A stretch of DNA of 64,000 nt from Notospermus geniculatus (GCA_002633025.1 NMRB01000192.1:326182-390181), one strand, 5' to 3'. Numbered from the stretch's first letter, positions 11,733 through 24,941 are shown. Numbers and translations: made by a program. Notes: generated by a model not told the origin, from the sequence alone.

Positions 11733-13275
11733 CCTCTGTTGCAGCTGCTTTATCTTCTTTATTTCCTATGCTGTCAAAGGTCGATCAATGATGGCATTTG
11801 CAGCAGCCTAAACTCAGAAGACCTTGGTTTGTTGTTAAACTTCATTTCATGAACCAAGCAGACTTCACTATAAAACAATTTGTAAATATCATCCTTTTAA
11901 TCCTGTTTTCAACTGCCATAAATAAAAAAACAGCATTTTTAAACTTTTTCCTTGTTCGTTATTTGGCGCCTTTACCGTAATTCGTACAACGTAACACATT
12001 TCCTTCTCTTCTGTGTACTGTTTCATAAGGATGTTGTTCCTATCCGTCCTACCTGTACGTAGCTCTTGTTCCAAAGATCTTGTGTATCGGTATTCTCAGC
12101 CTCTGTCAAGTAGGCCCATCTTGAGTGATATCCAATCACTTAGATATCATGTCTGTAAGCCATGTTTGTGATATCACTTCGGTAAAAAGTACATTTCTTG
12201 CGAGTGATAACCTCAGTTGGATATCACATCTGTTGCGGAACAGTGTAACATCTGCCCATGTTTCCCATTTTCAGTGTTTTCCTTCTTTATATTGGGAATG
12301 TAATGACAATAGAAAGCTGGAGACAATGGCTATTCAATAGAGCAGTACAATACGGGGAACATTCCCGGAAACGCCGATAGATATAACAGGGTAGGCCTAT
12401 CACGTCCCGTGGTGTTTTCGCCGATTTCCTTAGAAGTATTCGATGTGTGTACTGTAGTGTAAAGTGTTGGAAGAGTAACTAAAAAAACAATATGTACATG
12501 CACTTTTTATTTCACCATTTTCTTTGTTTTTTCAATGTTGGTAAACAGCATTACAATACAATCTCTTGTAATGAAATACAAAACATAGGTAGGGGAAGAT
12601 TGGGAGAGTTGGGACACCCTCAATTTCATGAAGCTGGAGATAGTTGAGGACACCTACTGCCATTTATATTCAACAACAGGAACTACCTGTTTTATTGATA
12701 TGAGGGACTTTGAAAAGACAGGTGCCTGTACAAAGTTTTGGCCAGAAATCCATTTTTCAGCCAAAAAAAGTAAAAAAAAATAACTTGAAGGTCAGACTTA
12801 TTATATCTCCTACAGTCCAATGACCACTGATCATAGACGTGCTTGAATGAAGTTGAAACAGTCCTCTCGCTATTAAGAAACAGTCCTCTCCCTATTAAGC
12901 CAAAGAAAAAAGTAGGTGGCCACACCCTGTCCTGGGAAGTTGGCCAAAATTAAACAAGGTGGGTTGTGGGAGAGTTGGGACACCGGATGTGAGAGGGTGG
13001 GCCACTGACAAAACTTAAGATTTGTTTTAAGGTTGCGATCTTTACATGTTTTTTTACTGAAATAGTTGTTATCCCATTGAATTATATTTCCAGTAAATAT
13101 ATATTAAAATAATTATTATTCTCCGGTACCGAAATCAGGTGACAGTAGTACTATCACTGGAAAGAACTCGTGGAAACCGGTCTTGGCCAAGATTTTGAGC
13201 CAGTCCTGCTACCGGTACCTTGTTTTAATACGGGAAATCCATTCCAATTCAATGGAACAGTAAGCCTTTAAATTA
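11733..13275. other. Intergenic stretch between eIF4E2 and the assembly gap
   Basis: No gene is seen after the eIF4E2 3' UTR. A phrase GGGAGAGTTGGGACACC occurs twice, near 12609 and 12969, about 360 bp apart in the same orientation. This suggests a dispersed-repeat or transposon fragment. Short open frames here have no splice or codon support. Confidence 0.55.
11921..11926 (+). promoter_or_regulatory. Poly(A) signal of eIF4E2
   Basis: AATAAA in CATAAATAAAAAAAC lies 188 bp downstream of the eIF4E2 stop codon. Confidence 0.6.
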
Positions 13276-13678
13276 NNNNNNNNNNNNNNNNNNNNNNNNN
13301 NNNNNNNNNNNNNNNNNNNNNNNNNNNNNNNNNNNNNNNNNNNNNNNNNNNNNNNNNNNNNNNNNNNNNNNNNNNNNNNNNNNNNNNNNNNNNNNNNNNN
13401 NNNNNNNNNNNNNNNNNNNNNNNNNNNNNNNNNNNNNNNNNNNNNNNNNNNNNNNNNNNNNNNNNNNNNNNNNNNNNNNNNNNNNNNNNNNNNNNNNNNN
13501 NNNNNNNNNNNNNNNNNNNNNNNNNNNNNNNNNNNNNNNNNNNNNNNNNNNNNNNNNNNNNNNNNNNNNNNNNNNNNNNNNNNNNNNNNNNNNNNNNNNN
13601 NNNNNNNNNNNNNNNNNNNNNNNNNNNNNNNNNNNNNNNNNNNNNNNNNNNNNNNNNNNNNNNNNNNNNNNNNNNNNN
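13276..13678. other. Assembly gap (403 N)
   Basis: This is an unbroken run of N. It sits downstream of the last recognised FAM124 exon, so missing 3' exons of that gene could lie in it. Confidence 1.
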
Positions 13679-14030
13679 CAGGCGCGGATTTAGAGGGGAC
13701 GCACGCCCCGTTCCAACTTAAAGGGGGCCTCCCTTAAGTTCGCAGACCAGTGTTCTTCAAGTATTAACTGAATATTAGCTCATACGGCGACAGGTTTCGG
13801 CAGGATCCTAAAGAGCTAAGTTTGACGCCACTGACACTTTGAGCATAGCCCAAGCAGCTGCCCACGGTTTTCCAAGCACCGACGGGACCTAGATTTGCGT
13901 TCCGAAATGCCCGGGAATCGCGTTTCAGGGCTTCTAGATTTCAAAATTTTCTGGGGGAGGCCTCCCAGAACCCCGCTAAAGACGCGCCTGCGGCGCGTGT
14001 GCGGCAACAGCGTTGCCAATCCGCCTCTGA
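13679..14030. mobile_element. GC-rich repeat with short terminal inverted repeats
   Basis: The segment begins GGCGCGGATTTAGAGG and ends with GGCAACAGCGTTGCCAATCCGCCTCTGA, whose complement (TCAGAGGCGGATTGG) mirrors the start. The interior has CCTCCCAGAACCCCGC. It directly abuts the end of a FAM124 exon and is unlike the coding DNA. Its left boundary touches the gap and is uncertain. Confidence 0.4.
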
Positions 14031-14062
14031 AATCATACGAAAAATCCTAACTTTGAACTAAC

Positions 14063-17000
14063 CATTGGTTTGGTGTGACTAGAACTAGCTGAGCTGGAGT
14101 TTGACGACGACGAACCAGAACCGGAAACTTTCAGTATGATTGTATTTCCGTCATGATCTGTCGTCTGCCACTTGGTTTCCGACAACGGGGTGCACACATT
14201 TGGGAGCAGGGGCACAAGCAGTCCGATTTCTGACACTTTGAACTGTAACGTGATTGTCCGTATTACCTTTGGTTTCACCGTTTTAGGCAGTTTTTTGAGC
14301 GCAAATTGGATGGTGTAATTACACCTCTCACAAACAGTAAACAAAGAAAAGTCCACCTTTCTTGCATCCGGAGCGATGCCTAAAATTAACTGATAAAAGT
14401 CTGTCATTTCTTGCCAATTCTCGTGAGAAACAAATCTCGTGAGACGAATGTGTTCCTTCCCATAATGCACCTGTCTGGCCGCGCAGAGCGGCAAGTCTTC
14501 GGACGTGAAATAATAGTCCTGACTATTCGGCGGGTACAAATGAATGCTTCCGCGTTGCACATTTTCCGAGTGGTGAAACTTCCAAGGTGGAGTCCTGAAA
14601 TAGTCGATCGCCATTTGTATACGATCGTTACTGAGCAACTCCTTCTCTTGTAGGAAAAACACCACTGCAAGACTAGGAATATCGGCACTAGGTGTCACTG
14701 CCATCGCGGCATTCGCCATTGTGTTAACTTCCGTGAAATTGAAAAGCTTTAGTTCTGAATCAACCCAGTCTAACATCTTCTGGTAGAGTCCGCCCAGGCG
14801 TTTCTTCTCTGCTGGTGATGTTGTAATAAGTGCTGTCACCTTGCTTGCGTCCGAATTCCGTGCGCTGAGCTGCTCCGAGCCTGACCACTGGATGCTACCT
14901 GCGTCGCTGGTGTTCTCACGATCCCACCAGTTCGACGGCGACGTGACGGACGAATGCATCGAAGAGATGCTACCACCTGCAAAACAAAGATTGGGCGTTA
15001 AATAGATAAAGGAAACGTCGAGCAATAGCTTGGCTACCACCGAGTTTGTGAAGTTACTGGCGGAGTCGAGTAAATTGACGTTCATCGGATGCTCTATTAG
15101 TGACACAAGGGTCCAGTCCTTGAGCTTCTCGCTATGGGTCGTATGCACGGGGCGGACTTCAGCCTAAAGTATAGCTTAAGTTAGACTTTCTCTTTGCTTG
15201 AAGCATTGAGAAAAGTCAGTGTGGCTAAAGTTCGACCCCTGCATACGGCCCTATGTCTGCTTCCTTCGTCCGTCAGAAAACAATTCGTAGATTGACAAAA
15301 TGATGAAGCCTGCAGGTCTGAACTAAAAGCACTCAAATGCGGGTTCCACAGGGGTCTGTTTTGAGTCACCACAGTGTTTTCGATAGATACGTACACTGAG
15401 CCACTGGATGACATCATCAGGCGTCACGTGTTCAGCCACGGCTGTGCCGATGATGTGCAACTTATTATGACACGTATGATGCCCTGTGCACCTGTTTGTA
15501 GCACCTTGTGTGGCATTGGCCAGGTTTGTGTAGGGTTAGCTATGAATGCATAACCATGACAACACATGTATGCCAATCTAGCGCCTTCGTTCAGCTATAC
15601 CTACCTTCACTTGAGGTAGAGGAATCCCCTGTCGACAGGCTGCCATGACTAGGCGTCTTCCGATGACATCTGTAACGACAGAAATGATAAGATTGTCAAT
15701 GTAGAACGTGTCGAGGCTTCTGATGGGTCTGGACCTGCTTATAGATTAATGCGGGTGATCCACTGACTTGACGACGAGTTTACGATCAGTTGGCGACTTG
15801 TTCACGACGGCAGTCGTGAACAAGTCGTCAACTCGTCGTCAACTAGTCGCAAACTGATTGTAAAGAATTGAAGCTGATCCACCAAAAAAATACGTACTGC
15901 TACAGAGCAAACTTTACGACGAGTTGACGACTAGTTTGCGACCAAATCAAACATGTTTGATCTCGTCGTAAACTCGTCGCAAACTAGTCGTCAACAAATT
16001 TCAGTCGTGAACGAGTCGCAAACCCGTCGTGAATGAATCGTGAATGCTGATCCACCTGCCACGATTTTTCGTCGTCAACTAGTCGCAAACCCGTCGTGAA
16101 CAAGTCGCCAACTGATCGTAAACTCGTCGTAAAGTCGGTGGATCACCCGCATAAAACGTCGACTATTTCTTGCGTTCAAAATGTTAAAGTTAAAAATTTT
16201 TCATTGGTTGATAGCCTGATATCACGGCGGTGCATCCTGAAAGCTTTCAGTTGAACTCGGAGGAACTGCCCACTCGGCGCCCAAACCTGATCATTCTGAT
16301 CGGTACCCGCCATTTACACACCTGGGTGGTGGGAGGTGCCCGGACTCTCACGCCGACAGTGTGATTCGAACCCGGGACCTGACTACCGCTAACCAGAGAC
16401 CGCGGAGCCACCGTGGCTCCTCCTTGCGTTCAAACTCGAGTAAAAATATCAGGATGATGCCAAAAAAATTGTGTCGAATTTTCTGTGACAGGCCTCGAGT
16501 TGTAATTTTTTTATTCCAAAATATGCGACTAAGAATAGACCTCCTGCAATGATAATATCGTGACAGTCTGTCAGGCCTTCATGCATTCCTTGACTAGCCC
16601 TGAAGAGAGGACACATTTTTGTATAAGTAAATCTTCATGCCCCATTTACATCGTAATGTTTATCACGGGGGCACTGGTATAATTACTCGTTTGGGTGGTT
16701 TTTTTTCTCTCGCTCCATGCCCCCGAAGCCCTGAGGGATAAACAAGCATTTGTGTTTCGTTTCCGAGTCTTAATAGGAAAATAATTATCATTCATAGGCC
16801 CTGTGGACAGTTTGACTAAAAGCATGTTTGAAAAGACCCACTCCGTATTTGAAATTTCTTTTATGGATTTATCAATCTCTAATTGTTATAACATATCAGG
16901 GACTATTAATCATTTAGCCATGCCGTCGTCATATTTGGAAATATATGATTATTGTGTAGATAGTTGTAAGATGTCCTAGGTTATTTCTGGGTCCATTAAT

Positions 17001-20000
17001 CATTAGGACGTATAATCAATAAATGAAAATGTTGATTGTCAGTGATGAAAATTCCGAAGAAAGTAGTGGGCCCGCCCCCAGCTCTATTTGTGTTTACTTT
17101 CATAAGGGCATTGACCTGCCTTAAGTGCTTCTCAGCAAAGACGACACGGAGACGATTTCCCACTGGCACGAAACCATCCTGACATGCCTGAGTATATCAG
17201 GACCTAGCGCTCACTCCTTAGCACACCAAGAGCATCGTGTACCTCTGTTTGCGCAGAACGATTTGTTCGAAGGGAAAATAAAATACCGTAAAATGCACTA
17301 TTGGATATCATGAATAATTCAAGATATGATGTTCTGTTTCCACTTATTTCAACCTCTCGTCGTTGTGTAGGATGCTTTACTTTGCGACTGCAAGCAATTA
17401 TTATTTATATAACAGTTGATTTTGATATCGAAATATCACAAAACTCTGTCGCAGTATTGAACATCGCCCAGGAACGGGTGCAGGTTGACCTGCAGGCAAT
17501 AGTATAGAGTTTTCGCAAGGCCCCCGAAACGCCAACGCGAACGGCTGTCCTTTTGTTCGGTGCTGTCTTCGTGGCATCGAACAATGGGTTTGGCGTTTGC
17601 GTTGGCGTTTCGGGGGCTTTGCGAAAACTCCCTGTTTGTTTCAAATACGTTTGACTTCACCATTGGACACCAGCACTGACTCTTAAAACCACCCTGCGAC
17701 CTGCACTTTACATACCGGCCCAGGAAGTTACCTCTGTCTATTAGACATTGTAGGAGCAGGAAAGGGTGTTATAATGACAGTCATTTCGCAGCGCAAAAAC
17801 TCAGAGTAAGCTTTGTTGCTTCCGTGCCATTACCATGGTCCCACAGGCATCCTCTCTGCGGAGGTCCACCAATGAATGTGTACAGAACATTCTATCATTA
17901 ATTCAAAAATCAATCACAAATTGACTGAATGAAAAGTCTTCTGCTACGAAAATATGTGACGTGTTGTATAAACTTTACGAGTGCACGAAAACCACACCTC
18001 TGAATGGTTCTGAAGAGAAAAAGAGAAAGGAAGCAGCCCAGCATGGTGGCTGTGGGCAGCGGGCATGCGATGTAAAGACTGTTTTCTATCATTGCGACGG
18101 TCCCAAATCTTATTGTCCAGCACTCTGGGCGGTTGTTTGTGAAATTACAAAGATCTTATCGATGATAAACAGTTTTGAATGTAATTCTGCACTGATCGAA
18201 CTGGCGTTAGTTGAACGCCTGTCTATACTACATCCGATCTTGTTGATCGCCTGAAATCAGGTGTTAAGTGCCATAGTGTTCCCTTTTTCTCAGTGTTTCC
18301 TCATTGTGTGATGTGCAGCCTAAAGCGTCGATCATTGGCACACAGATTTTGTCCCGATTCCAATCCGTTTGCCCCCTATTTTTTTCGGATACGACAAAGC
18401 ATAACTCAATTTGGTCGATTTTTTACGGACCTGGTGCCATATTTATGAAGCCTTCGCAACTTTCCGTTCACGCAAATTTTTGTAAGGCAGTCAGTGAACA
18501 ATAGGGCATGTGCAGCCAAACAACAGATTTGCGTGAACGCAAAGTTGCGAAGGCTTCATAAATATGGCCCATGAATCGGACAAAATCCGTGTGCCAAAGA
18601 AGCGCGCTCAAGGGTACCTCGGGTCGATGCTGATTATCTTCACATAGCCTACCTCTTGCTCAAATAGCCATCCTTCTTCTTGGCCCACTCCATAACCGAC
18701 CTGTTGGAGACGGCGTCGGAGCCACTGCCGTCGTCATCCGATAAGGTTACACCGCCCATTCCCGTCCTTTGAATAAGTTTACTCGGCTCCAATGAAGTTC
18801 GTTCAGTACCAATTTCTTCAACACGAACTGGTCTGGCCAGTGGGAAGGTATCCCAACGAAGTTGATCGTTAAGTTCCGAATCATATTCACTGTCAGACAT
18901 GAAGTACGTCAACTTGTACCAGTTCTTGTTGGACGGTTGTAGCTCGTTGATGTCCTCGTTTTCTGTCTCCGGATCTGTGATCGCAAAATCGACACGCGGC
19001 TGCGACGGAGGGTACTCGGCAGTGGGAGTTCGATCAGACGTCCTATCCTCGTAGTCGGGATCTTTGTCCGTGGTTTCGATGCATGATAAGGTTATGTTGC
19101 ATCTCCCTGTATCCGTGGTAGTGTCTTCGGTTCCCACGTCGTTGGATCTCCAGCTAGAGGCCCAGGGCGCAGCGCTTCCTGCTGTCGGAGTCCTTTCCTC
19201 TGAGGTATCACTCTCGGATAGTTCGTCCTGGGAGTCGTGCCACGGACCGTTCATCTCATCCACCATTACCCAACCACCGAAGCCATAATCGTGAACTTTG
19301 AAGTCATTAACCTTGTACTTAAGACTACCATTTTCAGAGTACTCACTTTCACTGGTACTGTGGTTATTTGCCCTTGGCCACACACGCGTTTGTACCCTTT
19401 CTCTCGGGACAGGGCCAGTGTCTCCCTCAGCTGTAGTCGGGAACCTCTCGCTACCATCAGAACAATCCAGTTTACTACTTTGCTCAGATTCGGTGTCGAA
19501 AGACGAGATTTCGGAAGCGCTGTCATTGGGGCTGTAATCATTTGCTCGCTTCCATGTAGGGTACAGGTCCCGACGATGTTCTGGTAGGCCTACTTCGTAA
19601 TCATCCATTCGTTGCCATCCTCTACCTGGAACATTCGTGTTCTGTTCAGCAGTCCCACAGTCCGCGATTTCCCTACCACCAACATTGGAAACTCGGTCAA
19701 GAACCCGCCGGGGAAAATCGTTTGCATCACACTGCGAATGTGGACCTGCTCGCTCCGATTTTCCTTCATTGGCTACGACGCCGTACGTTGCAGTCGACCA
19801 GGGCAAAGGGTCCCGGACGAGTGACACACATCTGCTTGGTACGGAGAGAGCAGGCGCCTCTTTCTGCTTGGATACAGGACCACCACTAACGGATCCAGCA
19901 GGCGCCTCTCTCTGTTCCAACACAGCACCACCAGTAATTGATCCATCTTCAGAACTGCTTTCACCAATTGTAATATCAAATATCCTTGCTTCAGACCATC

Positions 20001-20607
20001 GGAACGGATCCTTGCGTTCTAGTGACCCATATGTCTTTCGGGGATTTTTCATCTTCGACTCTGTACTTGGCCCTCCACCTAGTATTTGGTCAGTCTGGTT
20101 TAATTCTTCGGGTAACTTCAACTCTCTGTTCGACCCTGTTTGCGCTGTCTGATTCACTGCTACAGGGAACTTCGACTCTCTTCTTGACATTATTTGCCAA
20201 TTTTGGTTCAATGCGGCAGGGAACTTCGACTCTGTCATGACTGTTCTTGACCCCGATTGCCCTGTCTGCCTCAATGCTGCAGGGACAGGATTGGCTTCTG
20301 GCCATTGGTCACGGTATGTCCATCTCTTGGTCTGTGGCCTCTGTTGCTGAACCATCGCCTCACCAAACGACACCTTCTTTCGACTCGCACCAGTCCTTAT
20401 TGTCATATCTTGTTTCGTCGACACGGCTGGCTTTTCTGTAAATGTTTTGTATCGGAAGCTTCCTTGGAAACGTTCACTCTTTATCGTTCCACATTCCGAG
20501 CTGCATTCACTTGGGGTAGCACCGTAGGTTGCTCTGGTCCAGGGGTTACCGGAGTCACTGCTCATCCCGTAGTCGGACCCCAGGTCACCTTCCTCGTACC
20601 ATTCCAT
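14063..20607 (-). CDS. FAM124-family protein with a long W-motif N-terminal exon
   Basis: Exons (minus strand): 18653-20607, 15605-15669 and 14063-14976. Junctions AG|GTAGGC, TTACAG|A, GAAG|GTAGGT and TTGCAG|GTGG keep one frame, giving about 978 residues. The last exon encodes the FAM124 domain: PSLAVVFFLQE, PPWKFHH, QVHYGKEHIRLTRF, DFYQLILG, FKVSEIGLLVPLLPN and KWQTTDHDGN. The vertebrate family has no established activity. The large first exon is acidic and serine-rich, with six motifs of type W-x-x-A-x-Y/N near 20541, 19998, 19800, 19554, 19380 and 19164, and an 18-20-residue tandem repeat (20289-20068; SKFPAALNQ, SKFPVAVNQ, LKLPEELNQ). ATG 20607 is the first in-frame ATG. The open frame extends without one to about 20780, so an upstream exon is possible (acceptor-like CCATTCCAG near 20746). 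At the 3' end, donor ATG|GTTAGT at 14063 may lead to unseen exons. Otherwise the frame stops at 14033. Confidence 0.8.
15751..16150. mobile_element. 400-bp foldback element in FAM124-like intron 1
   Basis: It starts GCGGGTGATCCACTGACTTG and ends in the complement (...GTCGGTGGATCACCCGC). The outer arms pair for about 60 bases. The inside is built from many forward and reverse copies of a CGTCGTCAACTAGTCGCAAA-like word, so the whole element can fold on itself at several registers. No coding frame is found. Confidence 0.8.
16205..16420 (-). mobile_element. tRNA-derived SINE
   Basis: On the minus strand the head GGTGGCTCCGCGG (A-box-like) is followed about 30 bases later by CCCGGGTTCGAATCACAC (B box, plus-strand positions near 16360-16376), then a unique body to about 16205. 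There is no matching acceptor stem or anticodon arm, so it is a SINE and not a tRNA gene. The body end is approximate. Confidence 0.6.
17507..17630. mobile_element. Inverted-repeat hairpin element
   Basis: Arms 17507-17538 and 17599-17630 (GAGTTTTCGCAAGGCCCCCG... against ...CGGGGGCTTTGCGAAAACTC) pair over about 32 bases around a 60-base loop. It lies in the FAM124-like intron. Confidence 0.8.
18435..18570. mobile_element. Short hairpin element, ATTTATGAA tip family
   Basis: Arms 18436-18478 and 18527-18568 (GCCATATTTATGAAGCCTTC... against ...GAAGGCTTCATAAATATGGC) are almost perfect complements over 42 bases. The element lies about 80 bp downstream of the donor of the long FAM124-like exon. 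Confidence 0.8.
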
Positions 20608-23600
20608 GACCTCACCGTAAAGAGCAAATGAGCCTGCGAATACCCAGCGATGCCAACGAATTAGCACATATCTGTTCTGTTCTGCGAAGGCTACAGGTTC
20701 AGAATGGTGAAGGGCAATCTCCTTCTTGCTTTGGTCATGGTTCGTATTCCTGGAATGGTCTCGTGTGGCACAAACGAAGCATCAACATGTGATTCAAATG
20801 ATATTCCAGAACATCCATGAATTTACGATGGGTAATATGGGTACAATCCACTTGTTTGTACAGGCTAGGAAAGTACAGTGTATATTTCCCTTGCAGCAGA
20901 AACCTAGTTACGTCATCAGCCACCGCTCAGTAAATCTCAAGGAGAAAGTAAAGATCATGTACTTTCCTTGAGAAAAAGTCCGAAACAACAACTGTCAAGC
21001 CTTCGCTCGAAGTGTACATGTATATGACTGTCGTTTCGTCCGACCAACAGGCCGATGTGTACCTGCCTGTTCTTGATAAGTGACTCAATAAAATTAAGCC
21101 ACTTAATCCAAAATATACTTAATGGGAACTTTCACTCTTGAGTCGGAAGTACAAAGTAAACTACTTAGGCCTAGCTACACGTAATATGTACATATTAGCA
21201 GAAATAATAATGGGCCTACGAAATAGTTTGGGCTATTTGGCATAATTTTCATATCCTGCTGGTAGAAAGTTAGTCAAATCCAAGCTTCCAAAGCTTTGAC
21301 GTTTTGTTGTTTTTGCTAAATCTGTGGAAAATTGACTTTTGGTAAATGGCTATGCAAAATTTGATTGGTTTCGATTGTCCCCTGTCAATATTTGTAATGT
21401 GACGTGTAGGCCTTTGCATGTCTGATTATGGCTTATTTGGCGACAGGCGGACCGGTGAACCGAAGGGCAACATTTTGATTGGTAATGTTCTGTTTTTACA
21501 GTACAAATATTCATATTGGATAATGATGTGTCACTAACATATACCGATGAAATGGTGTTTTTTCGTAATTATGCGCCTTTGGATTTTTTCGTTTCGTATT
21601 TTATTACGAAAATGACATGATGTGCAGTCTGTAGCTTATACATCATGATATGGACAGACACCTACAATTTGAAATTTGAAAATGTGTTTGTATTTCACAG
21701 AAGCCACTGATACAGGAAATCGGTCATCCTCAAGTGGCTGGTCACATCGACGGTTGGCCGAGTTGACATCCCAAACAGACCATTCAATTTACCTAGTACA
21801 CAATTTGAAGCGATATGCCCTTGTTGGTACCTCTTACGGTCACATAAAAGATGTGTTTTATGACCATCTCATGTCAAAGCTTGTCTAATCTTGGCTATTA
21901 TATTATCTATCTCGATATTATCTATCACAGCTCGTCAGCATTGGTCTGTGAACCGCAATATCGGCACTTGACATCCTTGTGGAAGTGCTTGTCTATCAGG
22001 GCAGTAATAGAATGTCATGGTGTATCGATGACCGTCCTGGCTTTCCGAGAAGTTGGTCCACCAATCCATGTTGCCAACAGTCCGTTCATCCTGTTGAATA
22101 TCGGGCAGTATCGAATACGATGTTATTTCGTCAAGTGTTGTATTGACCTGTCTTGGCTCAGAAATGTCAGATACCGAGAAAGGCTACGGTATTGACGAAC
22201 GGTGTTGTTGTCGATGCGCCTGTTTCGTCGCCGTCGCCGTCATCAGTGTGTAGACCCCACTGTGTGCACCGTACAGACATCCTATTTTTGTAGACAATTA
22301 TTTTACCTCAACTTTTGTGCGCATGGCCCGCTTGACCACCTTCGCGTGTCATTGAATGGTATTGCTTCTGACGTCATATGGTAACAATTAGACGGTCGCC
22401 ATCTTTGTTGGAAAGATCCATGTCGCACTGAACTTACATGTACATGTATTAGGATTTGCCTGCCCCAATGGATGCTGGCAAAGTGCGAGATCTTAGATCA
22501 GTCCTTCCCCTACGTAGGACGTTAGGGTCCGTTAGCAGTCGACTAGTTTCTGTCCGTTCACACTGTGTTTTACCATAATAATGACGGAAGGTGAAACAGG
22601 TCAACTACAGGCCGGCTTAGTAAAGTCTTAGCTGTTTAAAAATTATGTATGACGAATATTGAAAACAAGGATTTTGGTTTGCACATTATATGAACTTTTT
22701 GCTGCCACCCGATAAGGCACCATGGTGGAGCCTTTGAAAAAACCGGTTGTCTCGGGACAAAGGAAAAAAGCGCCAATGTGATTTATAGTTCCTTTCCATT
22801 ACGCATCGCGTGATAACTGGGCTTCATGTATTCATTTATTCAACGATACCCGTAAAACACGTGAGGTTCCTTGTACACACACGCTGTCGCCGGATATTAT
22901 AGGGGAGATGATGCAGTAAATTATGTGTCAAAATAAACGAAATATTCTGCATAAAAGTAGTTACTTGTAGCTTTCATCCAACTTTTCTTTCTTGTCGAAT
23001 ATCAATTTCATTAATCTCATTCATTTAAACGCGTGATACGACGGATATGATTCGACGTTAGCTGGTTTTACGCATTTGTTTACCGTAATGACCGCAACCT
23101 CTCTAGTTTTGGCATATATCCCGTAGACAATATGTATGTCGCCAGTCATATCAAAATGAAACACTGAAAAATGCCTTAAAATCGTTAAACGACAATGAAA
23201 TGACACTTTGATCAATATTTCTACTTGAATCACATAGAAAAAGATGGAAGGTTGGCGCCGTGGTGCCTCTTCTAAAATACAATGTGATAATATTCTTTTA
23301 CTCCATGTCACACACGATAATTAGCCGGGAATTGTTTTGAAATGCACTTGAAATTGCATGACTGGGAATGAAACCACTTAACCACACTCAATATGGATTT
23401 TTGAGAAAGAAATTTTTATTAATGCAAAATATTCGTGCATGGACAAGTACTTGAACATTGCATATTGTCATTGAATACATGTGGGTGCATTATTTCGAAG
23501 TCATCAAAATTCTGTTTGTGTATAGTGTTATGCAAAACTGGGGTGGCTGGTGTAACATTGGTGACACAATGGCAGGGCCCCACGTGTTGCCATTGTGCAG

Positions 23601-23737
23601 AAACTCATGCCAGGGATGTAGATGTGTAATCAGGGTTTAAACGTGTTTTATGAATTTGGCCCAATATCTCTACCAAAACTTCGTCTCGATTTATTTTACA
23701 AGAGATAGGGCCTACATGTATTTCTGAAAGGCCGGGT

Positions 23738-24941
23738 TTATTTGGCAAGCATGCTTGCCAAGCAGCTCCCTTTTTCGTCCTTATTTAGCAAGCATGCTTG
23801 CCGTCTAATGCTGAAAAATGTCCCTATTTGGCAAGCACGTCACGCCCCTAATGAATATTAATCAGACTATGTGCTTGCCATATTATTCAGCACGTTTGGC
23901 TATTGGGCAAGCAAATATGACATTTGTTTGTTATAACCTTGGAGGAGGTTATAACCTATCCAGGTGCAAGCAAGGGCCGAGGGAGATCGGGGGGGGGGGG
24001 GGCACAGTTACACAGAGTAAAAAACTCATGTCCATGTTGTACTTTTTGGACGGAAAATTTGAGAGGCACGGCGCTGATTTTAGGCACGGGCGGCAATAGT
24101 ATTTTTTTATCTTGAACTTACTTAACGGAACCCAAACAATAATATTCATGTCAATGGCACCCTCACCCATGGCGTAGTTACGGAGTATTGGCTACTGTGG
24201 CCAATGAGGCCACCATCCGGCACCTTCCACTGTTCGGATCTATTTTTGTACGGAAACACAAAACGTTGCTTCTTGATTTGCCTTTTCGGAGAAATGAAAA
24301 AAAAACAAGAAAAACGAGAAAAAAAAAGAAAAACAAAGAAAAAAATCACGAGTGTGATCACTCAAGTTTCGAACCCGCGACATTGGGGTTGCTGGCCCAT
24401 CACTCTTTGCACTGCGCTAATCAACTGCCTGCAGATATGCGGTGGGAATTTATTAACTGGTTCAGGACAATGCAGGTTAACTCGTCGTTTTAAGCCAAAC
24501 TTGGCGCACTGTTTGGCAAACCAGGGTCGATAAATAACCACTTTCTTCTGAAAATCGCTTGTAGGACGTAAGGTGGCTCCTTTTCGCAAGGCCCCCTCCA
24601 CTACACGATATTTTCGGCCCTGCTAGCTACTCTGGTAGCGCTGCATAATTAATGAGCTAGACGTGCATCCAAGACTACGCTTACTGCATACACAGCAGTT
24701 AACTGTGCAAATAAACAGTTCGATGCCTTTAATACCGTCTTAAAATCTTCGTTGGAGGCAGAGCCTACTCCCAATCACAACTTTTCGATGCCTTTTGGCG
24801 AGGGCTGCGACGGCGAGTCGGAGGACGCCATCTTCATCTTCTGTTTGTATAATTAATGGGGTCTAATTAATATTCATTATTGTCTGCTTGCCATCTAAGA
24901 CCAAATTTCTGTAATTCGGCAAGCATTTGCTTGCCAAATAA
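23738..24941. mobile_element. Putative 1.2-kb terminal inverted-repeat element
   Basis: TTATTTGGCAAGCATGCTTG at the left and GCAAGCATTTGCTTGCCAAA at the right are inverted relatives, and several further GGCAAGC copies lie just inside the left end (23791, 23828, 23905). A SINE sits inside. Ends and identity are tentative. Confidence 0.4.
24300..24430 (-). mobile_element. tRNA-derived SINE head
   Basis: The minus strand reads GATTAGCGCAGTGCAAAG (A box), then about 35 bases later TCGCGGGTTCGAAACTTGAG (B box; plus-strand positions near 24362-24381). An A-rich stretch at 24298-24347 follows on that strand. No acceptor stem closes, so a tRNA gene is unlikely. Confidence 0.5.

Noticed and set aside
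16355-16420. tRNA-like A and B boxes (also at 24362-24421 and 27533-27590)
   Set aside because: None closes an acceptor stem or shows an anticodon arm. The attached bodies mark them as SINEs.
21953-22187. A minus-strand open stretch of about 80 codons with protein-like composition (MDWWTNFSESQDGHRY)
   Set aside because: It has no start codon, no convincing acceptor and no donor, and I could not link it to any neighbouring exon.
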